64,000 nucleotides of DNA from Sutterella faecalis (GCF_006337085.1 NZ_CP040882.1:1364001-1428000), one strand, 5' to 3'; counted from the stretch's first letter, positions 25,675-34,583 are shown. Numbers and translations: made by a program. The notes: a model not told the origin generated them from the letters alone.

Positions 25675-27330
25675 ATGGCCGTTCCAGAGCACATCCGCAA
25701 GGTTCCGAGACCGCGCAATACCGTTGTCATCGACAGCGGCAGCAATGGCGCCAAGCGCTATGCGGTTCACAGTCGTCGGGCTTCCATATGCAAGCCCGGC
25801 TGCAACCCGCGCCCGGTGAACGGGCCGGTCATTGGGCACATCATTGACGGCAAGTTTGTGCCTCGCCAGTCCGCAGCGAGTCTTGCAGAAGACGGTCCCG
25901 ACTATCTCTCTTACGGGGCCGCAGCACTGCTTCACGACGAACTTCGAGGGCTCGACGATGAGCTCTTCAAGGTCTACGACGTCAAGGACGCCTGCATGAT
26001 TCTTGCGCTCGCCTTGCTCCGCATTGAGCACAAGGGCATCAAGATCTCCCGCTGCCGTCAGCATTACGAAAAGTCCTTCATCTCGGTTTTCTACCCCGGA
26101 CTGCCTCTCTCTGAGAACACCATCAGCAAGTTCCTGAACCTGCTCGGCCAGGACGCCGGCAAGATGAATGCCTTCATCACCGCACGGCTCGCCGCCGTCT
26201 GCAGGGATCACCACATCATCATTGATGGAACGCTCAAGCAGAACACAAGCATCGTCAATGATTTGTCTGCCTTCTCAAGAAAGGCTCGCGTCAAGGGCTG
26301 CAAAGAGATTTCCGTCCTCTACGCCTATGACCTTGAAGCACAGGAACCCTTGTGCGCACAGGTCTATCCGGGCAATATGATCGACGCCCGCGCCTACAGC
26401 TCATTCGTTTCGGAAAACAAAATCGAACGAGGCGTCCTGATCACGGACAAGGGATTCCCTCCCAAGGCAATTGAAGGCCTGCTCCGAAAGCATGAAGGGC
26501 TTCATTTCCTCACGCCGCTGAAGCGCTCGGACAAGAAGATTGCAGAGAACGCCATGCTCGATTTCGAGGATTGTCTGCGCGGCATTGATAAGCGCATCCG
26601 CTGCAAAAAGGTAAAGATGGGAAACGGGCGCTTCCTCTACTCCTTCAGGGATTCGTGGAAGGCTCAGGCGGAAGACAACTCCTTCATGGACCGCCAGCGC
26701 AGGAGCGATTCATACGACAAGAAGAACTACGATGAGCATTGCGGCTCGTATGGAACAATCGTCTTTGAGTCGGATCTCGACATGACGTGCGCTGAGGTCT
26801 ACGCATGCTACGAACAGCGCTGGCAGCTTGAGATGTTCTTCGATGTTTACAAGAACAGCCTTGATTTCGGCGTAACCCGGGTCCAGTCCGACTACTCCGT
26901 CCGCGGATCCGAATTCGTAGACCTCATTGCCTCCATCCTGACATCCCGCATTGTGAAGCGCATGTCGAAGGCAGGAGTACTCGACAATGCAACATTCGGG
27001 GATGTCATGGACTCGCTCAGAACGTGCTGGCGCAATCGCAAGGCGCCGCGGGAGAGCCTGCCGCAGGTTGATGACGAATACTGGAATCGTCTGCTGAAGT
27101 GCGATGGAGAGCTGCTGGCGGCTTTGGAGCTCGCCTTGCCCGGCAAAGACAAAGCGCCGGATCCGAAAAAACGCGGCCGGCCGCGCAAAAAACCGGAACA
27201 GACGGAGGCACAGGAAGTAAACCCCCAGCCGAAGCGCAAGCCGGGGCGCCCCAGAGTTCGGCCGATCATCTATGGGCCTCCTCGCCCAAGAGGTCGCCCT
27301 CGAAAGGAACGCTCTTCCGGCTCACTATAG
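25675..27330 (+). CDS. IS4-superfamily transposase with C-terminal AT-hooks
   Basis: A 551-residue transposase from the ATG at 25675 (MAVPEHIRKVPRPRNTVVID). The catalytic residues are in IIIDGTLKQN (Asp), VLITDKGF (Asp) and YEQRWQLEMFFDVYK, which fits the IS4 signature Y-x2-R-x3-E-x6-K exactly. The last 60 residues are Pro/Arg/Lys-rich and hold three AT-hook-like cores (KRGRPRKK, KPGRPRV, PRGRPRKE), likely minor-groove DNA binding. An in-frame extension to 25534 overlaps the promoter and is unlikely to be translated. No strong Shine-Dalgarno is seen. The frame is intact and the element is flanked by a perfect target duplication, so it is probably active. Confidence 0.9.
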   Translation: MAVPEHIRKVPRPRNTVVIDSGSNGAKRYAVHSRRASICKPGCNPRPVNGPVIGHIIDGKFVPRQSAASLAEDGPDYLSYGAAALLHDELRGLDDELFKVYDVKDACMILALALLRIEHKGIKISRCRQHYEKSFISVFYPGLPLSENTISKFLNLLGQDAGKMNAFITARLAAVCRDHHIIIDGTLKQNTSIVNDLSAFSRKARVKGCKEISVLYAYDLEAQEPLCAQVYPGNMIDARAYSSFVSENKIERGVLITDKGFPPKAIEGLLRKHEGLHFLTPLKRSDKKIAENAMLDFEDCLRGIDKRIRCKKVKMGNGRFLYSFRDSWKAQAEDNSFMDRQRRSDSYDKKNYDEHCGSYGTIVFESDLDMTCAEVYACYEQRWQLEMFFDVYKNSLDFGVTRVQSDYSVRGSEFVDLIASILTSRIVKRMSKAGVLDNATFGDVMDSLRTCWRNRKAPRESLPQVDDEYWNRLLKCDGELLAALELALPGKDKAPDPKKRGRPRKKPEQTEAQEVNPQPKRKPGRPRVRPIIYGPPRPRGRPRKERSSGSL

Positions 27331-27390
27331 TGGGAAGAATTGAGGTTCTTTTAGAGGAATAATGAATTTCCTTAGATTTCTATTGAAGAA

Positions 27391-28602
27391 ATGGAGGAAA
27401 TCTTGACCCAGTTTGCCTATGCCGACCGCATCCCTGAAGCGATCCTTGCCTGGGGCGACGAACTCGCCCGGATCCGCCAGGACCTTCATGAACACCCGGA
27501 GCTCGGCTTCGATACCGCCCGCACCTGCGGCGTGATCGCAGCGAAGCTTCGCGAATGGGGCATCACCTGCGACGACTCGATGGTGCCGGGCGGCGTCATA
27601 GCCCTTGTTGAAGGTAATCGCCCCGGACCCACGGTTGCGCTTCGCGCCGACATGGATGCGCTGGCGATGCCGGACTGCTCGGGGAACCCCTGGCAGAGCG
27701 TCGTTGCCGACCGCTACCACGCCTGCGGTCACGACGGCCACGTCACGTGGCTCCTCGGCGCCATGCGGCGCCTCTCCCTCACGCGCGACTTCCCCGGCCG
27801 CGTGCTCGGAATCTTCCAGCCCGCGGAGGAAATCGGCCGCGGTGCAAGACGCGTCATTGAATCGGGCGTTCTCGAGAAATTCAATCCCCTCGAAATCTAC
27901 GGCGCTCACGGCTCCACCGCCTTCCCGAAGGGCGAGATCAGCATTCATGCCGGCCCCGTGCAGGCGTCCTGCGACTTCTTCTACATTACGCTCAAGGGCC
28001 GCGGCACCCATGCGGCGCGCCCCCATACGTCGCTCGACCCGATTCCGACGGCGGCACTCCTCTCGGAGTCCCTCCAGACCATCATTTCTAGAAAGACCGA
28101 TCCGACGCAGCCGGCGGTGCTCTCCATCTGCGCCGTTCAGGCAGGGAACATCAATGCTCCCAACGTAATTCCGGAATCCCTCACGCTTTCAGGCACTGTG
28201 CGCACGTTCGACGCGGGCGTGCGCACCATGATTGAAGCTGAAATGCGCCGCATGACCGAACACATTGCGCTCGCGCAGGGCCTCGGCTGGGAGATCCGCG
28301 TCGACAACCTGACGCCGCCCCTCATCAATTCAGCCGTTCCCGCAAGACATGCGAAGGCGGTTGCTGAAAAGCTTTTCGGCGCCGACTGCCCGGTCGACGT
28401 CCCGCTCTCCATGGCGGGCGAAGACTTCGCCGAATACGTGAACCGGATCCCCGGCATCCAGATGTACATCGGCATGGCCGACGACGCGCACAACGCGATG
28501 CTTCACAACCCGAAGTTCGACTTCAACGACGCCGTGCTCCCCGAAGCCGTCTGGTTCCTTTCCGAGATCGCGAGAACGCGTCTCGAGGAACTCGCCCGCT
28601 AG
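27391..28602 (+). CDS. M20D-family metallo-amidohydrolase (hippurate/N-acyl amino acid hydrolase type)
   Basis: A 403-residue cytoplasmic dinuclear zinc (or manganese) amidohydrolase that cleaves N-acyl or N-aminobenzoyl amino acids or small peptides. Family landmarks: RIRQDLHEHPELGF near the N-terminus, RADMDALAM, HACGHDGH (residues 110-117, metal ligands), QPAEEIGRGA (catalytic Glu), YGAHG, a dimerisation domain starting near residue 185, and LHNPKFDFND near the end. The ATG at 27391 has no ribosome-binding site, while GGAGG at 27393-27397 lies 5 nt before a TTG at 27403; the true start may be that TTG (399 residues). An IS inserted 38 bp upstream, so expression probably depends on a new or IS-borne promoter. 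The neighbouring binding-protein gene suggests peptide or acyl-amino-acid uptake linked to hydrolysis. Confidence 0.9.
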   Translation: MEEILTQFAYADRIPEAILAWGDELARIRQDLHEHPELGFDTARTCGVIAAKLREWGITCDDSMVPGGVIALVEGNRPGPTVALRADMDALAMPDCSGNPWQSVVADRYHACGHDGHVTWLLGAMRRLSLTRDFPGRVLGIFQPAEEIGRGARRVIESGVLEKFNPLEIYGAHGSTAFPKGEISIHAGPVQASCDFFYITLKGRGTHAARPHTSLDPIPTAALLSESLQTIISRKTDPTQPAVLSICAVQAGNINAPNVIPESLTLSGTVRTFDAGVRTMIEAEMRRMTEHIALAQGLGWEIRVDNLTPPLINSAVPARHAKAVAEKLFGADCPVDVPLSMAGEDFAEYVNRIPGIQMYIGMADDAHNAMLHNPKFDFNDAVLPEAVWFLSEIARTRLEELAR

Positions 28603-28655
28603 CTCTGAAGCCGCCCCCATTCCCATTTGAATCCGATTCTCTTGTCATTCTTGTC

Positions 28656-30221
28656 ATGATGAAAAAACACTTCAGGGGCTTTGCCCTTGCGGCGGCCGCT
28701 TCCGCCGCGCTCCTCGCCGCGCTTCCCGCAGCTTCCTCCGCCAAGGAAATCACCGTCGCGGTCTCGGCCACCTTCTCGACCCTCGACCCCTACGACGCGC
28801 CCGACATCCTCACCCGCCTTGCGGCGAAGTCGATGTATGAAGGACTCTTTTCCTTCGATTCCAAAATGCAGCTTGTTCCCGAACTGGCTGAAAGCTACAC
28901 GGTGACGCCGGATGCGAAGGTCTTCACCATTACTCTGAAGAAGGGCGTCAAATTCCATGACGGCACGGAATTCACGGCCGACGCGGTCAAGATGAATTTC
29001 GACCGGCTCCTTAATCCCGACAATCACCTCTCGCGCTACCAGGTCTACAAGTTCATCGACAAGGTCGAGGTGGTCGACCCCTACACCGTCCGCTTCACGC
29101 TGAAAGGCCCGCTCGCCACCTTCCCGCGGCGCCTTGCCATGTCGAGCACGCAGATGATGTGCCCGAGCCTCATCAAGGACGCGAAGGGAGTTGAAGGAAA
29201 GAAGATCACTGCCTTCAACGCCTGCGGCACGGGCCCCTACAAGCTCGAATTCTTCAATCCGAGCGAAAAGCTCGTCGTGAAGAAGAACCCTGACTACCGC
29301 CTGAAGGGGCTCCCGAAGCTCGACGGCATTACGTGGCTCCCGGTGATTGAGAACAGCACCCGCGCCGCGATGCTTCATACGGGCGAAGCGCAGTACGCCT
29401 TCCCGATGCCGAATGAACAGATCGCCTCCTTCAAGAATGATCCCAAGTTCCGCATCGAGACCGTGCCCTCGATCATGCAGCGCTACCTCTCGATCAATAC
29501 GACCGTGAAGCCCTTCAACGACGTGCGCGTGCGCCAGGCGATCAACTACGCCATCAACAAGCAGGCGCTCGCCAAGGTTGCTTTCGCAGGCTACGCGGTC
29601 CCGACGGAAACCCTCTATCCGAAAGAAATTCCGGGCGCCGTCAAGCTCGGCCCCTGGCCCTATGATCCCAAGAAGGCGCGCGAGCTCCTGAAGGAAGCGG
29701 GCTACCCCGACGGCTTTACGACGGACCTCTGGTCGGCCTATGCCAACACGACGTCCTCAAAGGTCATCCAGTTCATTCAGCAGCAGCTCGCGCAGGTCGG
29801 CATCAAGACCCGCACGAGAATGCTTGAACCGGGCGTCCGAGCTTCCGTTGTCTACGGCGTCAAGAACCCGGCTGAATCCGGACTTCGCCTCTACTACGTC
29901 GGCTGGGCGGATGCGAGCATGGACCCCGACTGGGTGCTGAGGCCGCTCCTTGACTCCCGTCAGGCGCCGCCCAAATTCATGAATACGTCCTACTACTCGA
30001 ATCCGAAGCTCGATGAACTTCTCGACAAGGCGGTGGCGACCCCCGACGACGCAGCGCGCTCGAAGCTTTACGAGGAAGCGCAGAAGATGGTCTGGAACGA
30101 CGCTCCCTGGGCCTACCTCGTCTATGAGGTCGGCACGGCGGGCGCCGACGCGAGGCTCGTCAACTTCACGCTTCGTCCCGATACCGGCATCGACTTCATC
30201 AATGCCGAATGGAAGGAATGA
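28656..30221 (+). CDS. ABC transporter substrate-binding protein, family 5 (peptide/glutathione type)
   Basis: A 521-residue periplasmic binding protein of the SBP_bac_5 family (DppA/OppA/GsiB). The signal peptide is residues 1 to about 29 (hydrophobic AAAASAALLAALPAASSAK; no lipobox Cys). Typical elements follow: EITVAVSATFSTLDPYDAPD, KGVKFHDGTEFTADAVKMNF, ACGTGPYKL and VRQAINYAINKQ. The similarity of the start and of the GTGPY region is to glutathione-binding GsiB-like proteins. No permease or ATPase genes are adjacent, so it must serve a transporter encoded elsewhere. It follows the M20 hydrolase by 53 bp on the same strand, suggesting co-transcription, and a strong bidirectional terminator follows. 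Confidence 0.92.
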   Translation: MMKKHFRGFALAAAASAALLAALPAASSAKEITVAVSATFSTLDPYDAPDILTRLAAKSMYEGLFSFDSKMQLVPELAESYTVTPDAKVFTITLKKGVKFHDGTEFTADAVKMNFDRLLNPDNHLSRYQVYKFIDKVEVVDPYTVRFTLKGPLATFPRRLAMSSTQMMCPSLIKDAKGVEGKKITAFNACGTGPYKLEFFNPSEKLVVKKNPDYRLKGLPKLDGITWLPVIENSTRAAMLHTGEAQYAFPMPNEQIASFKNDPKFRIETVPSIMQRYLSINTTVKPFNDVRVRQAINYAINKQALAKVAFAGYAVPTETLYPKEIPGAVKLGPWPYDPKKARELLKEAGYPDGFTTDLWSAYANTTSSKVIQFIQQQLAQVGIKTRTRMLEPGVRASVVYGVKNPAESGLRLYYVGWADASMDPDWVLRPLLDSRQAPPKFMNTSYYSNPKLDELLDKAVATPDDAARSKLYEEAQKMVWNDAPWAYLVYEVGTAGADARLVNFTLRPDTGIDFINAEWKE

Positions 30222-30243
30222 TTTGAGGGGCTTCTGCTCATAA

Positions 30244-30310
30244 CAAAAGGCCGCCTGGGGAAGCATCGTTCTCAAAGAACGCGCTTTCCCCAGGCGGCCT
30301 TTTTGTTTTT
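30244..30310. terminator. Bidirectional rho-independent terminator
   Basis: AAGGCCGCCTGGGGAA (from 30247) pairs with the complement ending at 30301, about 16 bp of stem, with T-runs on both sides. It serves the binding-protein gene (plus) and the metallophosphoesterase gene (minus). Confidence 0.9.
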
Positions 30311-30367
30311 CCGCTTCGACGCTTCCGTCAGACGCCTGGTTCGAGGGAAGCCGCCATCAGGCAGGCA

Positions 30368-31330
30368 TTACGCCTTCTTGCAGACGTGCGAGCGTTCGTT
30401 GTAGACGCCCTCGACGTAGACGTTGAGATTCTTGTCGACGTGAGCCATGCCGCACACATTGTGCGGAAGCGGCCTTTCAACGAGGCCCTGGTTCACGATG
30501 TAGTGAATGCCGTTTCTCTCGGAATAGGCGCCCTTGTGGAAGTGGCCGCAAATGTAGGCCAAAACGCGGCCGCTCTTTTCCATCGCCTCGACCACTTCAG
30601 CCGAGTTGCGGATGAAGAAGGCGTCGGGGATCTTCTGCGACTTAGCATCCCAGGTGTTGACGAGCTGGTGCGTCATCACGATCACGGGTTCCTTCCCTTC
30701 AGAGAGTTCCTTTCTGAACCAATCCATCTCGACCTTCGGCACCACGGCGACGGCCCAGTTGAATTTGCCCTGGCTGTAGTGTTCGCCTTCGGCATTGTTG
30801 TAGCAGGCGTCGAGCACGATGTACTTGATGCCGCCCTTCACGAAGGAGTAGTAGGTGCGGCCGACGGCATCGCCCGCATTTTCGGTGTTGTCGAGGAAGT
30901 CGCCGAGCGTGATCTTGTCGAAGTCATGGTTGCCGCAGACGTGGTAGCGCGGCGCATTGGCGCGGCGGAATTCGCTTTCAACCGTCTGCAGGAACGCGAT
31001 CGTGCCCGGGCGGTCGCCGTTGTCGAGGCAGTCCTTGAAGTCGCCCAATTCAATGACGAAATCGAGTTTGCGGGTATTGAAGAGATCAATCGCCTGGCGC
31101 ATCTTTGCCATCGAATGCGCATAGACGCGGATCGAATCTTCCTTCGGAATCGTGCGCGTGGGGCTCGTGCAGTAGTGCACGTCCGTAATCCAGCCGAAGG
31201 AGGAAATCAGGTCCTTTGCGGGCGGGAGCGTGATCTGCGCTTCGGCAGGCGTGGCGGCAGAGGCCGAACGGATGACGGCAGGAGCAGCAAAGAGACCGGC
31301 AGCGGTCTGGAGGAACAAGCGACGCTTCAT
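30368..31330 (-). CDS. Tat-exported calcineurin-like metallophosphoesterase
   Basis: A 320-residue phosphoesterase with a Tat-type leader (KRRLFLQ followed by a short hydrophobic stretch, cleavage near SASA-ATP), so it is probably folded with its metals before export to the periplasm. All five metallophosphatase motifs are present: DVHY (D-x-H), GDFKD (GDxxD-like), GNHD, THQ and GHFH. Length and leader fit periplasmic calcineurin-like phosphodiesterases; the substrate (nucleotide, phospholipid or sugar phosphate) is unknown. It is convergent with the binding-protein gene across the shared terminator. Confidence 0.88.
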   Translation of the reverse strand: MKRRLFLQTAAGLFAAPAVIRSASAATPAEAQITLPPAKDLISSFGWITDVHYCTSPTRTIPKEDSIRVYAHSMAKMRQAIDLFNTRKLDFVIELGDFKDCLDNGDRPGTIAFLQTVESEFRRANAPRYHVCGNHDFDKITLGDFLDNTENAGDAVGRTYYSFVKGGIKYIVLDACYNNAEGEHYSQGKFNWAVAVVPKVEMDWFRKELSEGKEPVIVMTHQLVNTWDAKSQKIPDAFFIRNSAEVVEAMEKSGRVLAYICGHFHKGAYSERNGIHYIVNQGLVERPLPHNVCGMAHVDKNLNVYVEGVYNERSHVCKKA

Positions 31331-31676
31331 TTTCTGGGGTTCTCCACATTTTTGGAATTCAGTGCCGGATTGCCTTGCGATCGCGCTTTAATTTGAAGCG
31401 CCTCATCGCCTTCATCCGACGCCCTGAATTCTCAAATCTGCCCGTGACGGTTCAATCAAGGATTCATGAACTTTGCATGACGCTTGGGGGCGCCTTGAAA
31501 GGCATGCCCACTCCATTTCCCTTCGAAGCCCCCCGTACATCCGCTCACGAAGTCCCGCGGCAGAGCGCCCGAAAGACCGAATCCCTCCCGATAGAATGTC
31601 CGAAGGACTTTTGGCTTTCAGATTCATGTGAATTCGAAGACCTCCGGTCCCTTTCCTACTATTGAGACAAATACAC
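31331..31676. other. Divergent intergenic region before phoH-like gene
   Basis: About 345 bp between the metallophosphoesterase and PhoH-like starts. I see no gene, no strong promoter match and no hairpin of note; both promoters must lie here. Confidence 0.4.
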
Positions 31677-33629
31677 ATGCCGCTTCCCAAAGCTCCTTCA
31701 CGACCCGCAGACATTCTTGAGGACTATGGCGCTCCCGCCAAGCCTCAGTCCGAACGGACGCTTCCCAAAGTGAAGAATGTTGTCGCACTTCTCGCCGACG
31801 AGCAGAAATCCGCCGTGAAGCCTGAGACCGAACAATCCAAAAAGCCGTCGCGGCGGACCCGCAAGCGCGTTTCCGCCCAGCCGGCTCCCGCACCGGCTCC
31901 GGCTGAAGCAGCGGCAGCGCCGAAGCCTGCTACCGAAAAGAAGTCCGCAAAGAAAACGAAGCAGGAAGCCTCGCCGGGCGCTGCGGAGACGAAGACGGCC
32001 CGCAAGGCCGAAGCCGTGAAGCGCACCCAGCCGCAGACCGCCGTCGAAGCGGAGAAGAAATCCCGGCCGACGGAGGAAACCTCATCGAAGACGCTCTCCG
32101 CCCAGGCCTCGAAAGCAAAAGCGAAGGCGAAGGGAAAGCCCTCCCGCACGCAGAAGGATGCCGCCGCCTTTGCGGGCGGCCGCTCTTCGTCCCCCGGCGT
32201 TCAGGGGTCGCTTCAGGGAAGAAAGGGCCGCGCGCGCGTGGCCGACGGTGAGCCGAGGCTCTTTGTTCTCGACACCAACGTGCTCATGCACGACCCGCTC
32301 TCGCTCTTCCGCTTTGCCGAGCACGACGTCTTCCTTCCGATGACGACGCTCGAGGAGCTCGACAACCACAAGAAGGGCCTTACCGACGTCGCGCGGAACG
32401 CCCGTTCGGTGAGCCGCACGCTCGACGCCCTGATTGAAGCGAACGACGGCAAAATCGATGCCGGGGTTCCGCTCGCGCTTCTCGGCAACGCCGAAGCGAA
32501 GGGCCGCCTCTGGTTCGAAACGAAGCCCCTTCACGAGGACCTCCCCGGAGAACTCGACCTTTCGAAGGGCGACAACCGGATTCTCGCAACCGTCGAAGGC
32601 GTGCGCAAAGCCTTCCCCGAGCGCGCCGTCGTGCTGGTGTCGAAGGACATCAACATGCGCATCAAGGCGACCACCCTCGGGATTCCGGCAGAGGACTACC
32701 TCTCCGACAAGGTGCTCGACGACACCGACATGCTCTATTCCGGGAAGCTCATGCTCGAACCCGGATTCTGGGACAAGGTTTCGCCGACGCTTCGCTCCTG
32801 GCAGGATCACGGCTCCACCTTCTACGAGTTTGAGGCGGACGACCCCTCGCGCTTCATCGTGAACGAATGCATCTGGATTGACGGCGACGAAAACTTCATG
32901 GGTCTCGTCACTCAGGTCCAGGGCAACAAAGTCACCTTCCGCCTGATGAAGGACTACCGCGCGAAGAGCCGCACGCGCGTCTGGGGCATCCACGCGAGAA
33001 ACCGCGAGCAGAACATGGCGATCAATCTCCTCATGGATCCGGAGATCGACTTCGTCACGATTCTCGGTCAGGCCGGCACGGGCAAAACCCTCATGACGCT
33101 TGCCGCCGCGCTCACGCAGACGATTGACGAAAGGCGCTTCAGCGAAATCATCATGACCCGCGCAACAGTGAGCGTGGGCGAAGACATCGGGTTCCTCCCC
33201 GGCACGGAAGAGGAAAAGATGGCCCCCTGGATGGGCGCGCTCGAAGACAACCTCGAAGTCCTTCACTCCTCCGACACGGGCGGGGAATGGGGACGCCAGG
33301 CGACGATGGACCTCATCCGGAGCCGCATCCGCGTGAAGTCGATGAGCTTTATGCGCGGGCGCACGTTCCTGCAGAAGTTCGTCATCATCGACGAGGCGCA
33401 GAACCTCTCGCCCAAGCAGATGAAGACCCTCATCACCCGTGCGGGCCCGGGAACAAAGATCGTCTGTCTCGGCAACATCGCTCAGATCGATACGCCCTAC
33501 CTCACGGAAGGAAGCTCCGGCCTCACCTACGTGGTCGAACGCTTCCAGGGCTGGCAGCACGCCGCCACGATCACGCTCACCCGGGGCGAGCGCTCGAGGC
33601 TTGCGGAGTTCGCGGCCGAAGCGCTCTAA
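31677..33629 (+). CDS. PIN-PhoH family ATPase (PhoH2-like) with long basic N-terminal tail
   Basis: A 650-residue protein: residues 1 to about 190 are a disordered Lys/Ala/Pro-rich tail (runs such as KAKAKAKGKP and APAPAPAEAAAA); about 193-330 is a PIN ribonuclease domain (FVLDTNVLMHDP, then TLEELDNHKKG and DNRILATV); about 440-650 is a PhoH P-loop ATPase (ILGQAGTGKTL Walker A, FVIIDEAQNL Walker B, TRAGPGTKIVCLGN). PIN-PhoH proteins act as RNA helicase/ribonucleases. A TTG at 31662 in frame was rejected in favour of the ATG at 31677. The basic tail is unusual: typical PIN-PhoH proteins are about 460-480 residues. It may bind nucleic acid. Confidence 0.9.
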   Translation: MPLPKAPSRPADILEDYGAPAKPQSERTLPKVKNVVALLADEQKSAVKPETEQSKKPSRRTRKRVSAQPAPAPAPAEAAAAPKPATEKKSAKKTKQEASPGAAETKTARKAEAVKRTQPQTAVEAEKKSRPTEETSSKTLSAQASKAKAKAKGKPSRTQKDAAAFAGGRSSSPGVQGSLQGRKGRARVADGEPRLFVLDTNVLMHDPLSLFRFAEHDVFLPMTTLEELDNHKKGLTDVARNARSVSRTLDALIEANDGKIDAGVPLALLGNAEAKGRLWFETKPLHEDLPGELDLSKGDNRILATVEGVRKAFPERAVVLVSKDINMRIKATTLGIPAEDYLSDKVLDDTDMLYSGKLMLEPGFWDKVSPTLRSWQDHGSTFYEFEADDPSRFIVNECIWIDGDENFMGLVTQVQGNKVTFRLMKDYRAKSRTRVWGIHARNREQNMAINLLMDPEIDFVTILGQAGTGKTLMTLAAALTQTIDERRFSEIIMTRATVSVGEDIGFLPGTEEEKMAPWMGALEDNLEVLHSSDTGGEWGRQATMDLIRSRIRVKSMSFMRGRTFLQKFVIIDEAQNLSPKQMKTLITRAGPGTKIVCLGNIAQIDTPYLTEGSSGLTYVVERFQGWQHAATITLTRGERSRLAEFAAEAL

Positions 33630-33711
33630 AATCAATTCCATCACTGCCGCCCGATCAGACTGCTATGGCCTCAGGGCGGCATCATTTTCAACACCAAAAA
33701 TGGCAGAAAAC

Positions 33712-34497
33712 ATGTTCAAGCGCACACTCTTAACCGGAGCGGTACTCTCCCTCGGCTTTGTTGCCGCTGCCCAGGCCGAATTCAAGGTCATGACGGTCAA
33801 CGGCGAAAAGGTTTCCGTTCAGAGACAGGAAGAGGTCTACAACAACGCCGTCAAGGCGGGCGCCAAGGCCGGTCCTCAGCTCGAGGACCAGGTCCGCCGC
33901 GCGATCACCGAGGAAACGGTGCTCCTGCAGGAAGCCGCCAAGGCGCGCATCGAGCGTACGAAGGAATACCGCACGGCGATCGACCGCGCCGGAAAGCAGC
34001 TGAAGGTCCAGCTCCTTGTTTCCGAATACGCGAAGAAGAACCCCGTTTCCGACAAGGAAGCGCGCGCGGCCTACGACAAGGCTCGTGCCGCATACGGCGA
34101 CACGGAATATCAGGTTCGCCACATTCTCGTGAAGACCCAGGACGAGGCGACGAAGCTGATCGAGCGCATCAACAAGGGCGAAAAGTTCGAGAATCTCGCC
34201 AAGCAGTATTCGATCGACCCGCAGTCGCGCGATCAGGGCGGTCTCGTCGGCTGGCTCGTCCCGAGCAATGTTGATCAGGCCTTCGGCAACGCCTTCAAGG
34301 TTCTCTCCGCGGGTTCGGTTGCTCAGGCGCCGATTCTCAACCAGTACGGCTACCACATCGTGAAGCTTGACGCGAAGCGAAAGGCTGAGAACTTCCCGAC
34401 CTGGGAATCCCAGAAGCAGAGCCTCAAGGATCAGCTCTCCGAACTGAAGGCCAAGAACCACTTCGCCGAGCTCGTGAAGAAGGCCAAGGTGAATTAA
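33712..34497 (+). CDS. Periplasmic parvulin-type peptidyl-prolyl isomerase (PpiC/SurA-like)
   Basis: A 261-residue protein with a signal peptide (MFKRTLLTGAVLSLGFVAAA, cleavage near QA-EFK), a helical chaperone-like N-terminal region (about residues 35-125) and a parvulin domain (about 128-220) containing YQVRHILVKTQDEA, FENLAKQYSIDP, DQGGLVGWLVPSN and YGYHIVKLD. This is the PpiC/PpiD layout of betaproteobacterial periplasmic folding factors that assist outer-membrane proteins. An alternative ATG at 33700 would add MAEN. It lies 82 bp after the phoH-like gene on the same strand, and a terminator follows 23 bp after the stop. Confidence 0.92.
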   Translation: MFKRTLLTGAVLSLGFVAAAQAEFKVMTVNGEKVSVQRQEEVYNNAVKAGAKAGPQLEDQVRRAITEETVLLQEAAKARIERTKEYRTAIDRAGKQLKVQLLVSEYAKKNPVSDKEARAAYDKARAAYGDTEYQVRHILVKTQDEATKLIERINKGEKFENLAKQYSIDPQSRDQGGLVGWLVPSNVDQAFGNAFKVLSAGSVAQAPILNQYGYHIVKLDAKRKAENFPTWESQKQSLKDQLSELKAKNHFAELVKKAKVN

Positions 34498-34520
34498 TTC
34501 GCTCTGCGCCTCAAAGCGAA

Positions 34521-34562
34521 GGAGTCATCCGGAAGATCCGAATGACTCCTTTCTTCTTTTTG
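34521..34562 (+). terminator. Rho-independent terminator after the parvulin gene
   Basis: GGAGTCAT (34521-34528) pairs with ATGACTCC (34542-34549), with CGG/CCG inside, followed by TTTCTTCTTTTT. Confidence 0.85.
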
Positions 34563-34583
34563 CGGGAAGCAATCTGAAAGGCC

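Larger units (their letters stand above)
25461..27352 (+). mobile_element. IS4-superfamily insertion sequence, complete, with 8-bp target duplication
   Basis: The 1892-bp element is bounded by inverted repeats of about 26 bp (AAAAGAACCTCA followed by a mostly matching TCTTC-CACTAT) and flanked by the direct repeat AGAGGAAT (25453-25460 and 27353-27360), a clean 8-bp target duplication that marks a recent insertion. One transposase gene fills it. It sits 38 bp upstream of the ATG of the M20 amidohydrolase gene, in the same direction, so it separates that gene from its original promoter. Confidence 0.92.

Noticed and set aside
32082..33644. 520-codon minus-strand frame opposite phoH
   Set aside because: Antisense shadow; the PIN and PhoH motifs on the plus strand settle it.
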